DNA of 64,000 nucleotides from an uncultured Lachnospiraceae bacterium (GTDB lineage: Bacteria > Bacillota > Clostridia > Lachnospirales > Lachnospiraceae), in the NCBI GenBank assembly GCA_910585605.1, contig CAJUFL010000011.1, positions 1 to 64,000 on the forward strand. The letters are read 5' to 3'. A program made the translations under genes and the position numbers. The notes below the pieces were generated by a model. It saw only the letters and a list, made by a program, of their open reading frames with translations, ran no database searches and was not told where the DNA came from. Positions 25,606 to 33,731 of this stretch are shown in pieces; position 1 is the stretch's first letter, and every line of letters begins with the position of its first letter.

Positions 25606-25654
25606 GAAAAAGAGCCCGTCCCGCTATCATATACAGAACCAGCGTGACAGACTC
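25606..25654 (-). terminator. Terminator of argD
   Basis: On the minus strand GAGTCTGTCACGCT (25654-25641) pairs, with G-U pairs and one mismatch, with AGCGGGACGGGCTC (25625-25612), followed by TTTTTCTT. It lies 13 bases after the argD stop. Confidence 0.8.
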
Positions 25655-25666
25655 CTCCTTTTTCAT

Positions 25667-26890
25667 CTATTTCATTGTTACTTCAATTTCCAAAATTGCT
25701 TCCTTCAAAATTGCCGCCGCCTTGTCACAATCCTCTTTCGTGATAATAAGCGGGGGAACCATACGGATAATGCGGTCAGAAGTTGCCGTAACAAGCAGTT
25801 TCTTCTCCATTGCCTTCACCTTTACCTGAACTGCATCTATATCCTCTAATTCCATACCTACTATCAGACCAAGACCTCGTACCTCTTTAACATGAGGCAG
25901 GTTTTTCAGCTGTTCCATAAAATAACTGCCCATTTCCTGTGCATTTTTTGCCAGATTCTGCTCTAAAAGCTCCGTAATCTGTGCATAAGAAGCAGCACAG
26001 CAGACCGGATTTCCTGAATAAGTACTTCCGTGAGAGCCGGGATTTAAAGCTTCAGCACACTTTTGCGTTGCAGCAAGTGCTCCAATAGGTAGTCCTCCTC
26101 CCATTGCCTTTGCCATGGTAACGGCATCCGGTTTTACGCCATAATGCATAAATGCCATAGTTTCACCGCATCGGCACCAGCCAGTCTGTACTTCATCAAA
26201 TAACAGCAGCATTCCCCGTTCATCACAAAGTTTACGAAGTCCCTGCAAAAATTCTTTTGTCGCGGGATATACGCCGCCTTCTCCCTGAATCGGTTCCACC
26301 ATAATCGCAATCGTGTTTTCAGTACATGCCGCCTGAAAACTTTCCAAATCATTAAAATCTGCATAATCAAATCCCGGCAACATTGGCTTAAATCCAATCT
26401 GACATCCATTGTCAGGCTGTCCGGTAGCACTCATGGCTCCATATGTTCTTCCATGAAAACTTTTCCTTGCCGTCACAATATGATAATGATCCTCTCCAAA
26501 ATGTTCAACACCATATTTACGTGCCATTTTGATCATAGCCTCATTTGCTTCCGTTCCTGAATTCTGAAAAAATATGCGATCCATTCCAATGGTCTCACAA
26601 ATCAGTTTTGCCAGTAATGCCTGGGGAACCGAATACGGATAAAGACTGGTATGCATAACCTGCCCTGCCTGTTCCCTGATTGCTGCCACTACTCTTTCAT
26701 TACAGTTACCTGTTGAATTCACTGCAATCCCTGCATAAAAATCCAGATATTCATCCCCATCCATATCTTTTACAAGTACTCCTTTTGCCTCTTCTGCCAC
26801 AATAGGAAAACGATATCCGATATTTAACATATATTGATCTGACATTTTAATGACATCATGTTTTGTAAGTCCATAATCTTTTGCTTTCAT
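25667..26890 (-). CDS. argD: Acetylornithine aminotransferase
   Basis: This class III PLP aminotransferase (407 aa) transfers the amino group in the fourth step of arginine synthesis. Visible motifs are FYAGIAVNSTGN, FFQNSGTEANEAMIKMAR, ARKSFHGRTYGA, LLLFDEVQTGWCRCG (PLP-binding Asp), and the Schiff-base Lys in TMAKAMGGGLPIGA. The ATG at 26890 follows GAGGG; the open frame extends to 26947 without a good site. It could also serve in lysine synthesis or as another omega-aminotransferase, but the surrounding arg genes favour ArgD. It has its own promoter and terminator. Confidence 0.88.
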   Translation of the reverse strand: MKAKDYGLTKHDVIKMSDQYMLNIGYRFPIVAEEAKGVLVKDMDGDEYLDFYAGIAVNSTGNCNERVVAAIREQAGQVMHTSLYPYSVPQALLAKLICETIGMDRIFFQNSGTEANEAMIKMARKYGVEHFGEDHYHIVTARKSFHGRTYGAMSATGQPDNGCQIGFKPMLPGFDYADFNDLESFQAACTENTIAIMVEPIQGEGGVYPATKEFLQGLRKLCDERGMLLLFDEVQTGWCRCGETMAFMHYGVKPDAVTMAKAMGGGLPIGALAATQKCAEALNPGSHGSTYSGNPVCCAASYAQITELLEQNLAKNAQEMGSYFMEQLKNLPHVKEVRGLGLIVGMELEDIDAVQVKVKAMEKKLLVTATSDRIIRMVPPLIITKEDCDKAAAILKEAILEIEVTMK

Positions 26891-26985
26891 AATATTCCCT
26901 CTTTCCACTTGCAACCAATTTTGCTTTGCAAACTTTGTTTGCTGCAATATATCAGGAAAATGATTCCTTTCCCATATAACCTCTT

Positions 26986-27013
26986 ATTTTACTACTGATT
27001 TTCAATTTGTCAA
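26986..27013 (-). promoter_or_regulatory. Promoter of argD
   Basis: Minus strand: TTGACA (27013-27008), 16 bases, TAAAAT (26991-26986). A TATTTATTCAATTTTTG stretch just upstream resembles an ArgR box half but is AT-rich enough to be chance. Confidence 0.65.
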
Positions 27014-27048
27014 CAAAAATTGAATAAATATAATGTATTATTGTATAT

Positions 27049-27936
27049 TTATTCTTCTTTTCGCAAGTCCACTTCTAAACGGTTATACGGAATCTCAATC
27101 TGATTGGCATCAAAGGAAGCCTTTATCTTCTCCCGCAAATCCCATGTAGTACTCCAGAAATCCTCTGTTTTCACCCATGCCCGGATTCCCAAAGTCATTC
27201 CACTGTCATCAAAAGAATCTATAAATACATCTTTGGGTTCCTCTGCCAAAATCCTGTCGTCCGCGTCAAGGAGCCCATAAACAATCTCTTTTATTTTCTG
27301 AATATCACTGTTATATGCGATAGAAACCTTGACTTCTATTTTACGCTTCACCTCATTGGTAAGATTTACAAGGCTGTTATCTGCCAAAATACCATTCGGA
27401 ATCACTACAATTCTATTGTCATGGGTTCGCAAACGGGTATAAAAAATATCAATCGAAACCACTGTTCCTTCATTATTCTTATTATTTTCAATAATATAAT
27501 CCCCCAGTCCAAAAGGCTTTAACAAAAGAATCAGCACACCGCCTGCAAGATTGGAAAGTGCTCCCTGCAGGGCAAGACCAATCGCCAAAGATGCTGTTCC
27601 TAATATAGTTACAAAACTGGTCACTTCAAATCCAACAATCGTTGCAGCCGTAATCAACACCAGCGTGTACCCCAATACCCTGATCATCGAGAGCAAAAAA
27701 CCTGATACGGAAGCTTCCATTTTGGACTTCTCAAAAGAACGCCGTAAGATCTTAATCAACGCACTCACAATTTTTATTCCAACTGCGATAAATAAAACTG
27801 CCACCAAAACACTGCCTGATTTACTGATCATCCAGTTTATCAATTCATTTAGTGTCTGTTTAACCAAACCGGCAGATTCTTCTGCATTTTTTGCTGCCTG
27901 TTCCACTGCCTGATTATCAATCGTTTCCAATAACAT
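27049..27936 (-). CDS. mscS: MscS-family mechanosensitive channel
   Basis: A small-conductance mechanosensitive channel (295 aa) that releases solutes on osmotic downshift. It has three membrane helices (about 40-60, 80-105, 110-140). The pore helix is rich in Gly and Ala (GTASLAIGLALQGALSNLAGG), the family's defining pattern. The cytosolic beta domain follows (YIIENNKNNEGTVVSIDIF, RLRTHDNRIVVIPNG) with an alpha/beta C-terminus. A single gene downstream of glgB's terminator. Confidence 0.92.
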   Translation of the reverse strand: MLLETIDNQAVEQAAKNAEESAGLVKQTLNELINWMISKSGSVLVAVLFIAVGIKIVSALIKILRRSFEKSKMEASVSGFLLSMIRVLGYTLVLITAATIVGFEVTSFVTILGTASLAIGLALQGALSNLAGGVLILLLKPFGLGDYIIENNKNNEGTVVSIDIFYTRLRTHDNRIVVIPNGILADNSLVNLTNEVKRKIEVKVSIAYNSDIQKIKEIVYGLLDADDRILAEEPKDVFIDSFDDSGMTLGIRAWVKTEDFWSTTWDLREKIKASFDANQIEIPYNRLEVDLRKEE

Positions 27937-27964
27937 ACTTCTATCCCTTTCCTTAACACAACCT

Positions 27965-28018
27965 AAAAACAGTAAAGGGCTGTCGCATTAAGAAAAATAT
28001 TCTCTTTTGCCACAACCC
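27965..28018 (-). terminator. Terminator of the glgB-like gene
   Basis: Minus strand: GGGTTGTGGCA (28018-28008) pairs with TGCGACAGCCC (27987-27977), one mismatch and one G-U. The loop contains a second AAGA/TCTT stem. TTTACTGTTTTT follows. Confidence 0.7.
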
Positions 28019-28026
28019 CCCGTTTT

Positions 28027-30315
28027 TTAGTTTTTCTTCTTTTTGGATTCTGTATTAACTTCTTTTTTTTCTGTTGGTTTTGTAGTCTTTTTTTTCTTCG
28101 AGTTACTTTCTGTACCACTTTTTGCAAGCTTAAAAATACTCATGGAAAGCGGTGCCAGACCAATGGTGATAGAATTGCTTCTCCCATCACAGGAACTTCT
28201 CTTGCTTGTCCGCATAACAGAATTCTTACTCCCATCACCACCAAATTTCACATTGTCACTGCAAAAAATCTCCTTATAGCTGCCTGCAAAGGGTACACCC
28301 ACCTTATACTTATCGTATAAAACCGGGGTAAAATTACAAACAATTAATAAGGTGTCTTCTTTTTTTGCCGTTTTTCTCAAAAAGGATACGATACTCTCAT
28401 TTGCAGCATTTGCATTCATCCATTCAAATCCTACTGCGTTATTATCAAGTGCATATAAGGCAGGTTCCTTTTTATATAAATGATTCAGTGCCTTTACATA
28501 ATCCCTTAATATGGTATGTGCGTCAAATTCTAATAAATTCCAGTCAATCTCAGCCGCCTCATTGAATTCTTTAAACTGTGCAAACTCCTGACCCATAAAT
28601 AAAAGCTTTTTCCCTGGATGCATCATCATATATCCATAAAGAAGCCGGAGATTCGAAAACTTTTCTTCATATCCGCCAGGCATCTGGTCTACAATGGAAC
28701 CCTTACCACCCACAACTTCTGTATGCGAAAACTCCAGAATATATTTCTCATCATAGGCATTTGTCAGGCTGTTGGTCAGCTTCTTATGTTCATATTTACG
28801 GTATAACGGATCCAATGCCATATAAGATAATAAATCCTTCATCCATGACATATTAAACCGATAATCAAATCCCATGCCCCCATTGTCCACTTCTTCCGTT
28901 AACATGGGCCACCCGGATTCCTCTTCCACAATCATCATACAATTGGGGAATCTATCTTTTATAACGGTGTTCAATTCTTTTAAAAATCCAATGGCATCCA
29001 GATTCTCATTCCCTCCATATTGATTGGGAATCCAGCAGCCATACGGCTTTCCGTAATCCAAATACAGCATAGATGCAACACTATCTATCCTAAGACCATC
29101 CAGATGATACTTGCCAATCCAATAAACAGCGTTGGATATCAGATAATTTTTAACCTCATTTCTCCCATAATCAAAAATATATGTTCCCCACCTTGAATTC
29201 TCGCTTCTTCTTGAATCCTGTGGTTCATACAAAGGTTCACCGTCATATCTCGCAATTCCGCTTTCGCTCATGGGAAACTGACTTGGCACCCAGTCACAAA
29301 TAACACCAATTCCTTTGCTATGCATATAGTCTACAAAATACATAAAATCAGTCGGCTCCCCATAACGTGAAGTCGGTGCATAAAAACCTGTGGTCTGATA
29401 TCCCAAGGTTCCATCCTGTTCATGTTCCATGATAGGCATCAGTTCTACATGGGTATAACCCATATCTGCCGCATAGTCTGCAAGTTCTTTTGCAATCTCA
29501 CGGTAGGAGAAAAACTCCCTGCCATCCTTTGGTCTTTTAAAAGAACCTAAATGCACTTCATAGATATTCATTGGCATTTCATTCTTTACAAGTGCCTGTT
29601 TTTCAAAATAAGCAGAGTCATTCCATTCATAAGACAAATCTGCTATTCTGGAAGCATTTGCAGGACGCAATTCTGCATAATTAGCATAGGGGTCCGGCTT
29701 CATAAAAGTATCCCCTGAACGCGTCTGTATCTCATATTTGTATATCTCACCATCAGCAATACCCGGAATAAACAACTCAAATATACCGGAATATTCAATC
29801 CTGCGCATCATATGTACTCTGCCGTTCCAGCCGTTAAAATTACCTACAACGGATACTCTTACTGCCCGGGGGGCCCATACTGCAAACAACACTCCTTTTA
29901 CCCCATCCAGCATACAGGGGTGTGCACCTAATTTTTCATATATCTCATAATGAATACCATCATTAAATTTACTAATGTCAATGGGATCAATTACTGGTTC
30001 AAAAGCATAGGGATCAATTACAGTCCTTTTCTTTCCATCAGGAAATCGTACTTCAAAATAATAAACAAAACTTTGTCTGTCAGGTACTTTAACCGAAAAA
30101 AAACCATTCACTCTATCACTGATCAGTTTGTATCTGGTCTTTGTATTCTTACAAACAGCTGTAACTGACTTTGCCCCCGGAAAATATGCATTAATAAAAA
30201 CTCCATCTGTTGTCTCATGCATTCCTAAAATATGATGTGGATTATCATGACGACCTGCTGCTAATGTCTCCACCTCTGTCCAGTTAATTGCAAATACCAG
30301 TTTCTTATTGGCCAT
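28027..30315 (-). CDS. GH13 branching-enzyme homologue (GlgB-like) with altered active site
   Basis: This protein (762 aa) is colinear with glycogen branching enzymes. It has two N-terminal CBM48-type domains (about 10-105 and 140-230), a GH13 barrel (about 250-600) and a C-terminal beta domain ending near 730, then a Lys-rich tail (740-762). The nucleophile Asp (D411 in DGLRIDSV) and acid Glu (E464/E465 in IVEEES) are present. The third catalytic Asp, in the HDEVVHGK motif of GlgB (D526 in E. coli), is Thr here (H531-T532, then EVVGGKGS), and the following His is Gly. The region I His of DWVPxHF is Gln (Q346). The DNA reads clearly as CAT ACA. It may therefore be inactive or have another activity, perhaps a glycogen-binding role. 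A second, normal glgB may exist elsewhere. Confidence 0.85.
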   Translation of the reverse strand: MANKKLVFAINWTEVETLAAGRHDNPHHILGMHETTDGVFINAYFPGAKSVTAVCKNTKTRYKLISDRVNGFFSVKVPDRQSFVYYFEVRFPDGKKRTVIDPYAFEPVIDPIDISKFNDGIHYEIYEKLGAHPCMLDGVKGVLFAVWAPRAVRVSVVGNFNGWNGRVHMMRRIEYSGIFELFIPGIADGEIYKYEIQTRSGDTFMKPDPYANYAELRPANASRIADLSYEWNDSAYFEKQALVKNEMPMNIYEVHLGSFKRPKDGREFFSYREIAKELADYAADMGYTHVELMPIMEHEQDGTLGYQTTGFYAPTSRYGEPTDFMYFVDYMHSKGIGVICDWVPSQFPMSESGIARYDGEPLYEPQDSRRSENSRWGTYIFDYGRNEVKNYLISNAVYWIGKYHLDGLRIDSVASMLYLDYGKPYGCWIPNQYGGNENLDAIGFLKELNTVIKDRFPNCMMIVEEESGWPMLTEEVDNGGMGFDYRFNMSWMKDLLSYMALDPLYRKYEHKKLTNSLTNAYDEKYILEFSHTEVVGGKGSIVDQMPGGYEEKFSNLRLLYGYMMMHPGKKLLFMGQEFAQFKEFNEAAEIDWNLLEFDAHTILRDYVKALNHLYKKEPALYALDNNAVGFEWMNANAANESIVSFLRKTAKKEDTLLIVCNFTPVLYDKYKVGVPFAGSYKEIFCSDNVKFGGDGSKNSVMRTSKRSSCDGRSNSITIGLAPLSMSIFKLAKSGTESNSKKKKTTKPTEKKEVNTESKKKKN

Positions 30316-30330
30316 GCTTTCCTCCTCACG

Positions 30331-30357
30331 AAAAAACGACGCTCCAAAAAGCGTCGT
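30331..30357 (-). terminator. Terminator of the P-loop protein gene
   Basis: Minus strand: ACGACGCT (30357-30350), six-base loop, AGCGTCGT (30343-30336), then a T run. It sits exactly between the P-loop gene and the glgB-like gene, so the two are mostly separate units. Confidence 0.85.
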
Positions 30358-30363
30358 TATATT

Positions 30364-30933
30364 CTACTCGCCTCTTAACTGTTTTACTACACGCTTAATC
30401 GACTCGTTAAACTCTTCCTCTGAAGAATTTTCAAACACAATGAGCTCCTTAATATTATCCGGCTGGTTAAAATTACAGCTTGCTATATATTCCTCCCAAT
30501 GTTCCAGCTTCCAGGTATCTCTATCTGAATTTCTCTTAATCATTCTTTCCCTGCATACTTCCACTCTGGTATTCACCCAGATAACGACGAGTTCTGCTCC
30601 ATGCTTTGCCAGCTTCTCTCTTAAAGAATCCAGATATGCATCATCACGAATCTCATCTGAAAACGGAGCATTAATCAAAACTGTATCATTATAATCAAGT
30701 GCTTCCATTGCTAAATCTAAAACACAATAATATTCATAGTCACGTATCTCCCTCTGGAAGAAATCAGAAGAACGGTTATATTCTTCTCCTGCCACCTTAA
30801 ATATCTGTTTTGATAATACAATAAGCGTGTCTTTATCCAGATATACGCAATTAGTTAGCGCCTTAGCGAGCTGCTTCGAAATAAAGGTCTTACCACATGC
30901 AGGTGGTGACGTAACTAATATTAAATGTTTCAT
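30364..30933 (-). CDS. P-loop ATPase, AAA/nucleotide-kinase-like
   Basis: A 189-aa cytosolic P-loop protein. The Walker A motif is near the start (VTSPPACGKTFISKQLA; a PPACGKT variant of GxxGxGKT). An early DKDT (about 34) recalls the DxD acceptor-binding motif of small kinases. VLINAPFSDEIRD and LVVIWVNTRVEVCRERMIKRN fit the lid and base-reading parts of kinases of the zeta-toxin/gluconate-kinase type. The substrate is unknown. It has a strong promoter of its own between sigG and itself and is closed by a terminator. There is no antitoxin-like partner, so a toxin role is unlikely. Confidence 0.75.
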   Translation of the reverse strand: MKHLILVTSPPACGKTFISKQLAKALTNCVYLDKDTLIVLSKQIFKVAGEEYNRSSDFFQREIRDYEYYCVLDLAMEALDYNDTVLINAPFSDEIRDDAYLDSLREKLAKHGAELVVIWVNTRVEVCRERMIKRNSDRDTWKLEHWEEYIASCNFNQPDNIKELIVFENSSEEEFNESIKRVVKQLRGE

Positions 30934-31003
30934 GTATATATGCCTCCTTTATGCCATCCGGCTTAAAATCTTCCTTTGTACTTTTGTACAACAATTAAAC
31001 CAA

Positions 31004-31032
31004 ATTATAGCATATTTTATGAGGATTGACAA
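31004..31032 (-). promoter_or_regulatory. Strong sigma-A promoter of the P-loop gene
   Basis: Minus strand: TTGTCA (31032-31027), 17 bases, TATAAT (31009-31004). Just past the expected start point lies the palindrome TTGTAC-AAAA-GTACAA (30991-30976), a possible operator. Confidence 0.75.
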
Positions 31033-31043
31033 CGCATTTACTG

Positions 31044-31823
31044 CTAAATATCCAAATAATTTTTCATACTCTTCAGTGCGGATTTTTCAAGGCGTGATAC
31101 CTGTGCCTGAGAAATCGCAATTTCGTTTGCCACCTCTGTCTGGGTTTTTCCTTCAAAAAAGCGAAGCCTTATAATATTATATTCTCTGTCGGAAAGTTTT
31201 TTCATTGCTTCTTTTAAAGATATATCCTCCACCCAGTTGTCTTCTTTATTTTTCTTATCGCTTACCTGATCCATAATATATAAGGTGTCTCCCCCCTCCT
31301 GATATACCGGATCAAACAAAGAAACCGGAGTTGCAATAGCATCCAGAGCCATCACTACTGTCTCTTTATCCATTTCAATTGCTCTCGCAACCTCATCAAT
31401 CGTCGGTTCCCGATCCTCCTCTTTTAGAATTCTCTCTTTCGCATAGATTGCCTTATATGCTATATCCCGTAAAGAACGGGAAACCCTTATTGCATTATTA
31501 TCCCTTAAATACCGTCTGCATTCTCCTATGATCATAGGCACAGCATATGTGGAAAATCTGACATTCAGACTTCTGTCAAAATTATCAATTGCCTTCATAA
31601 GTCCGATACAGCCTACCTGAAATAAATCATCTGCATTTTCATTGGATGCTGCAAAACGCTGAATTACACTTAATACCAGTCTTAGATTACCCTTAATCAG
31701 CTTTTCCCTTGCCTGTTTATCTCCCTGCTCTATCTGAATAAATAATTCATTTTTTTCATCATTGGTAAGAAGTGGTAATTTTGCAGTGTTTACTCCGCAA
31801 ATAACGACTTTATTAAGTGCCAT
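31044..31823 (-). CDS. sigG: RNA polymerase sigma factor SigG (late forespore)
   Basis: Sigma-G directs late gene expression in the forespore. The protein (259 aa) starts MALNKVVICGVNTAKLPLL, the characteristic SigG N-terminus. It has region 2 (LFQVGCIGLMKAIDNFD, RFSTYAVPMIIGECRRYLRD), region 3 (EPTIDEVARAIEM) and region 4 with a helix-turn-helix (GKTQTEVANEIAISQAQVSRLE). It follows sigE by 104 bases, as in Bacillus and Clostridium. A hairpin overlaps its ribosome binding site. Confidence 0.95.
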   Translation of the reverse strand: MALNKVVICGVNTAKLPLLTNDEKNELFIQIEQGDKQAREKLIKGNLRLVLSVIQRFAASNENADDLFQVGCIGLMKAIDNFDRSLNVRFSTYAVPMIIGECRRYLRDNNAIRVSRSLRDIAYKAIYAKERILKEEDREPTIDEVARAIEMDKETVVMALDAIATPVSLFDPVYQEGGDTLYIMDQVSDKKNKEDNWVEDISLKEAMKKLSDREYNIIRLRFFEGKTQTEVANEIAISQAQVSRLEKSALKSMKNYLDI

Positions 31824-31833
31824 GTCACGTCCT

Positions 31834-31856
31834 CCTTAACTGTTATATAGTTAAGG
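31834..31856 (-). promoter_or_regulatory. Leader hairpin at the sigG ribosome binding site
   Basis: Minus strand: CCTTAACT (31856-31849), seven-base loop, AGTTAAGG (31841-31834); the stem runs straight into GGAGG of the sigG Shine-Dalgarno (31837-31831). Half of the AAGGAGG is thus paired. The pairing is seen; reduced sigG translation is inferred. Confidence 0.55.
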
Positions 31857-31927
31857 ATTTACAAATGAAACACTCTTTATACAAGACAAATACCGTTAAA
31901 TTTTTCCACGATTATACCATTTTGGTC

Positions 31928-32668
31928 CTAAGAACCAATTCTCAACATCTCTTTTTTTAACCTTTTCATAATCTTTTTTTCCAGTCTCGAAATATAAGAC
32001 TGAGATATGCCAAGTAAATCCGCCACCTCCTTTTGTGTCAACTCTTCACCTTTCTCATTGTTAAGACCAAATCTTAGGTCGATAATCTTCTTTTCCCTGT
32101 CTGATAATATATTCATAGCCTTTTTCAATAGCTCTTTATCTACTTCTTCTTCCAGATCCCGATATATCAAATCTTCCTCCGTACCCAGAATATCAGAGAG
32201 CAGCAATTCATTCCCATCCCAATCCACATTTAGCGGTTCATCAATAGATACCTCCATTTTTGTTTTTGCACTCCTTCTTAAGTACATTAAAATCTCATTT
32301 TCTATACAGCGGGAAGCATATGTCGCAAGTTTAATCTTTTTATCCATCTTAAATGTATTGATCGCTTTAATCAGACCAATTGTTCCAATGGATATCAAGT
32401 CCTCTACACCAACTCCCGTATTATCAAATTTTTTGGCAATATACACTACAAGCCTTAAATTTCTCTCAATCAAAATGCTTTTTACTTCCGTATCATCTAA
32501 CGTACCAAGCTTTTCTAAAAGCTTCCGTTCTTCTTCCGGTTCCAGCGGAGGAGGCAGAATATCCGCTCCTCCTATATAATGTATCTCCTTTTTTGGCATA
32601 AAAAACATACTCGCCACATTTTTCATCATGGTAAGCTTAAATTTATCATTACTGACTATGTTCACCAT
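31928..32668 (-). CDS. sigE: RNA polymerase sigma factor SigE precursor (mother cell)
   Basis: Sigma-E is the early mother-cell sigma factor, made as a pro-protein. The 246-aa product starts with a short pro-region (MVNIVSNDKFKLTMMKNV) before YIGGADILPPPLEPEEE, the usual SigE core start. It has region 2 (ERNLRLVVYIAKKFDNTGV, EDLISIGTIGLIKAINTF) and region 4 (LTQKEVADLLGISQSYISRLEKK). The ATG at 32668 follows GGAGG; the TTG at 32680 would lie inside that site. It starts 18 bases after spoIIGA, the gene for its processing protease. Confidence 0.95.
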   Translation of the reverse strand: MVNIVSNDKFKLTMMKNVASMFFMPKKEIHYIGGADILPPPLEPEEERKLLEKLGTLDDTEVKSILIERNLRLVVYIAKKFDNTGVGVEDLISIGTIGLIKAINTFKMDKKIKLATYASRCIENEILMYLRRSAKTKMEVSIDEPLNVDWDGNELLLSDILGTEEDLIYRDLEEEVDKELLKKAMNILSDREKKIIDLRFGLNNEKGEELTQKEVADLLGISQSYISRLEKKIMKRLKKEMLRIGS

Positions 32669-32686
32669 ACAATCCTCCAAATAACG

Positions 32687-33550
32687 TTAGATGCACTCAA
32701 AATGCAGCAGTCCCTGATACTCTTTTCCCTCAAATAAATCAGCCGAACCAATTGCAACCGGCTGTTTCACTAACACCTGCCCATTTTTTTTCAGAACAAT
32801 CTCTTCCATTATCAGGCAAAGAAGCTTTCCTGAAGGATTTCCCACACTCTGATATGCTATCTCATGAAAACAAACCCTCTTTTGTATATCAAGAACTATC
32901 TGTTTCTTATAATTTATATATCCTTTTTTCTTATATTCCTCTATAAATTCTTTTTCTTCCTCCGTCAGACATTTCCCGACAAAGCTCTCAGAAAGCAGAA
33001 TAACAGGTTTTGAAAATAACGGATCCCACAGCATATTTCCAGTATCCATATATACGTAGTCCATCGCCTCTCTCATGCCATGCCGTATCTGGATCAAATA
33101 AATATGCTTTCCTTTATGTAACATTTTTTGCAGAAACCGTATCATATAAAAACAGCCTCCTGCTCCTCCTGCAAATAAGAACATCCATATACATAATGAG
33201 ACTGACGTAACACCTGTCATGTATTTTAGATAGTTTATCATACCGCCCAGAAGAATCATAATAGTGGTGGAAAGAAACCATTTTTTAACCAAACCTCCCT
33301 TTTTTCTGCCAAGAGAAATAGCAACGGCTCCCATACTGATTCCTGTGCAAAGAATGATTCCCGTTTTTCCCGTCAGAATATACGGACGAAAAATAAACGG
33401 AAGAAGCGAGACAGCACCAAATAATGCCCCAGCTATCACTCTCCAGTATACGATTTTTTGTTTCATGATAATTCCAGTCAAAAACAAAACAAAAAAATCT
33501 ACTATGAAATTAACGAAAAAAATGATGTCCAGATAGACTATTATCTGCAA
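32687..33550 (-). CDS. spoIIGA: Pro-sigma-E processing aspartyl protease SpoIIGA
   Basis: SpoIIGA cleaves the pro-sequence of sigma-E in the mother-cell side of the sporulation septum. The protein (287 aa) has five membrane helices in the first 155 residues (VYLDIIFFVNFIVDFFVLFL at the start). A cytosolic domain follows with YMDTGNMLWDP, the D-[TS]-G-N active-site motif of this protease. It is the first gene of the spoIIGA-sigE pair. A Spo0A-box-like sequence lies upstream. Confidence 0.92.
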   Translation of the reverse strand: MQIIVYLDIIFFVNFIVDFFVLFLTGIIMKQKIVYWRVIAGALFGAVSLLPFIFRPYILTGKTGIILCTGISMGAVAISLGRKKGGLVKKWFLSTTIMILLGGMINYLKYMTGVTSVSLCIWMFLFAGGAGGCFYMIRFLQKMLHKGKHIYLIQIRHGMREAMDYVYMDTGNMLWDPLFSKPVILLSESFVGKCLTEEEKEFIEEYKKKGYINYKKQIVLDIQKRVCFHEIAYQSVGNPSGKLLCLIMEEIVLKKNGQVLVKQPVAIGSADLFEGKEYQGLLHFECI

Positions 33551-33577
33551 TATATGCCTCCTGCTTCTTTATAAAAA

Positions 33578-33611
33578 AGTATAGTCTGCCTTCTACTCAA
33601 AAAAAGTCGAA
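33578..33611 (-). promoter_or_regulatory. Candidate Spo0A-type promoter of spoIIGA-sigE
   Basis: Minus strand: TTCGACT (33611-33605), one mismatch from the Spo0A box TTCGACA, then 21 bases, then TATACT (33583-33578). A 0A box at an unusually long distance from the -10 is how the Bacillus spoIIG promoter is built. Only one box is clear. Confidence 0.45.
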
Positions 33612-33660
33612 ATACATTGCCTGCAACCGCAAATCTCCAAACATTATGCACTCCTTTCAC

Positions 33661-33700
33661 AAGAAAAAAGAACAATAAACAGGCATGTCCTATTTACTGT
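33661..33700 (-). terminator. Terminator of ftsZ
   Basis: Minus strand: ACAGTAAATAGG (33700-33689) pairs, with two G-U pairs, with CCTGTTTATTGT (33683-33672), followed by TTCTTTTTTCTT. It separates the division cluster from spoIIGA. Confidence 0.7.
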
Positions 33701-33731
33701 CCTTTGTATCTTAAATAATCTTATCCAATTT

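Noticed and set aside
30364..30933. Zeta-type toxin.
   Set aside because: The P-loop kinase resemblance exists, but there is no antitoxin partner and the gene stands alone with a housekeeping promoter.
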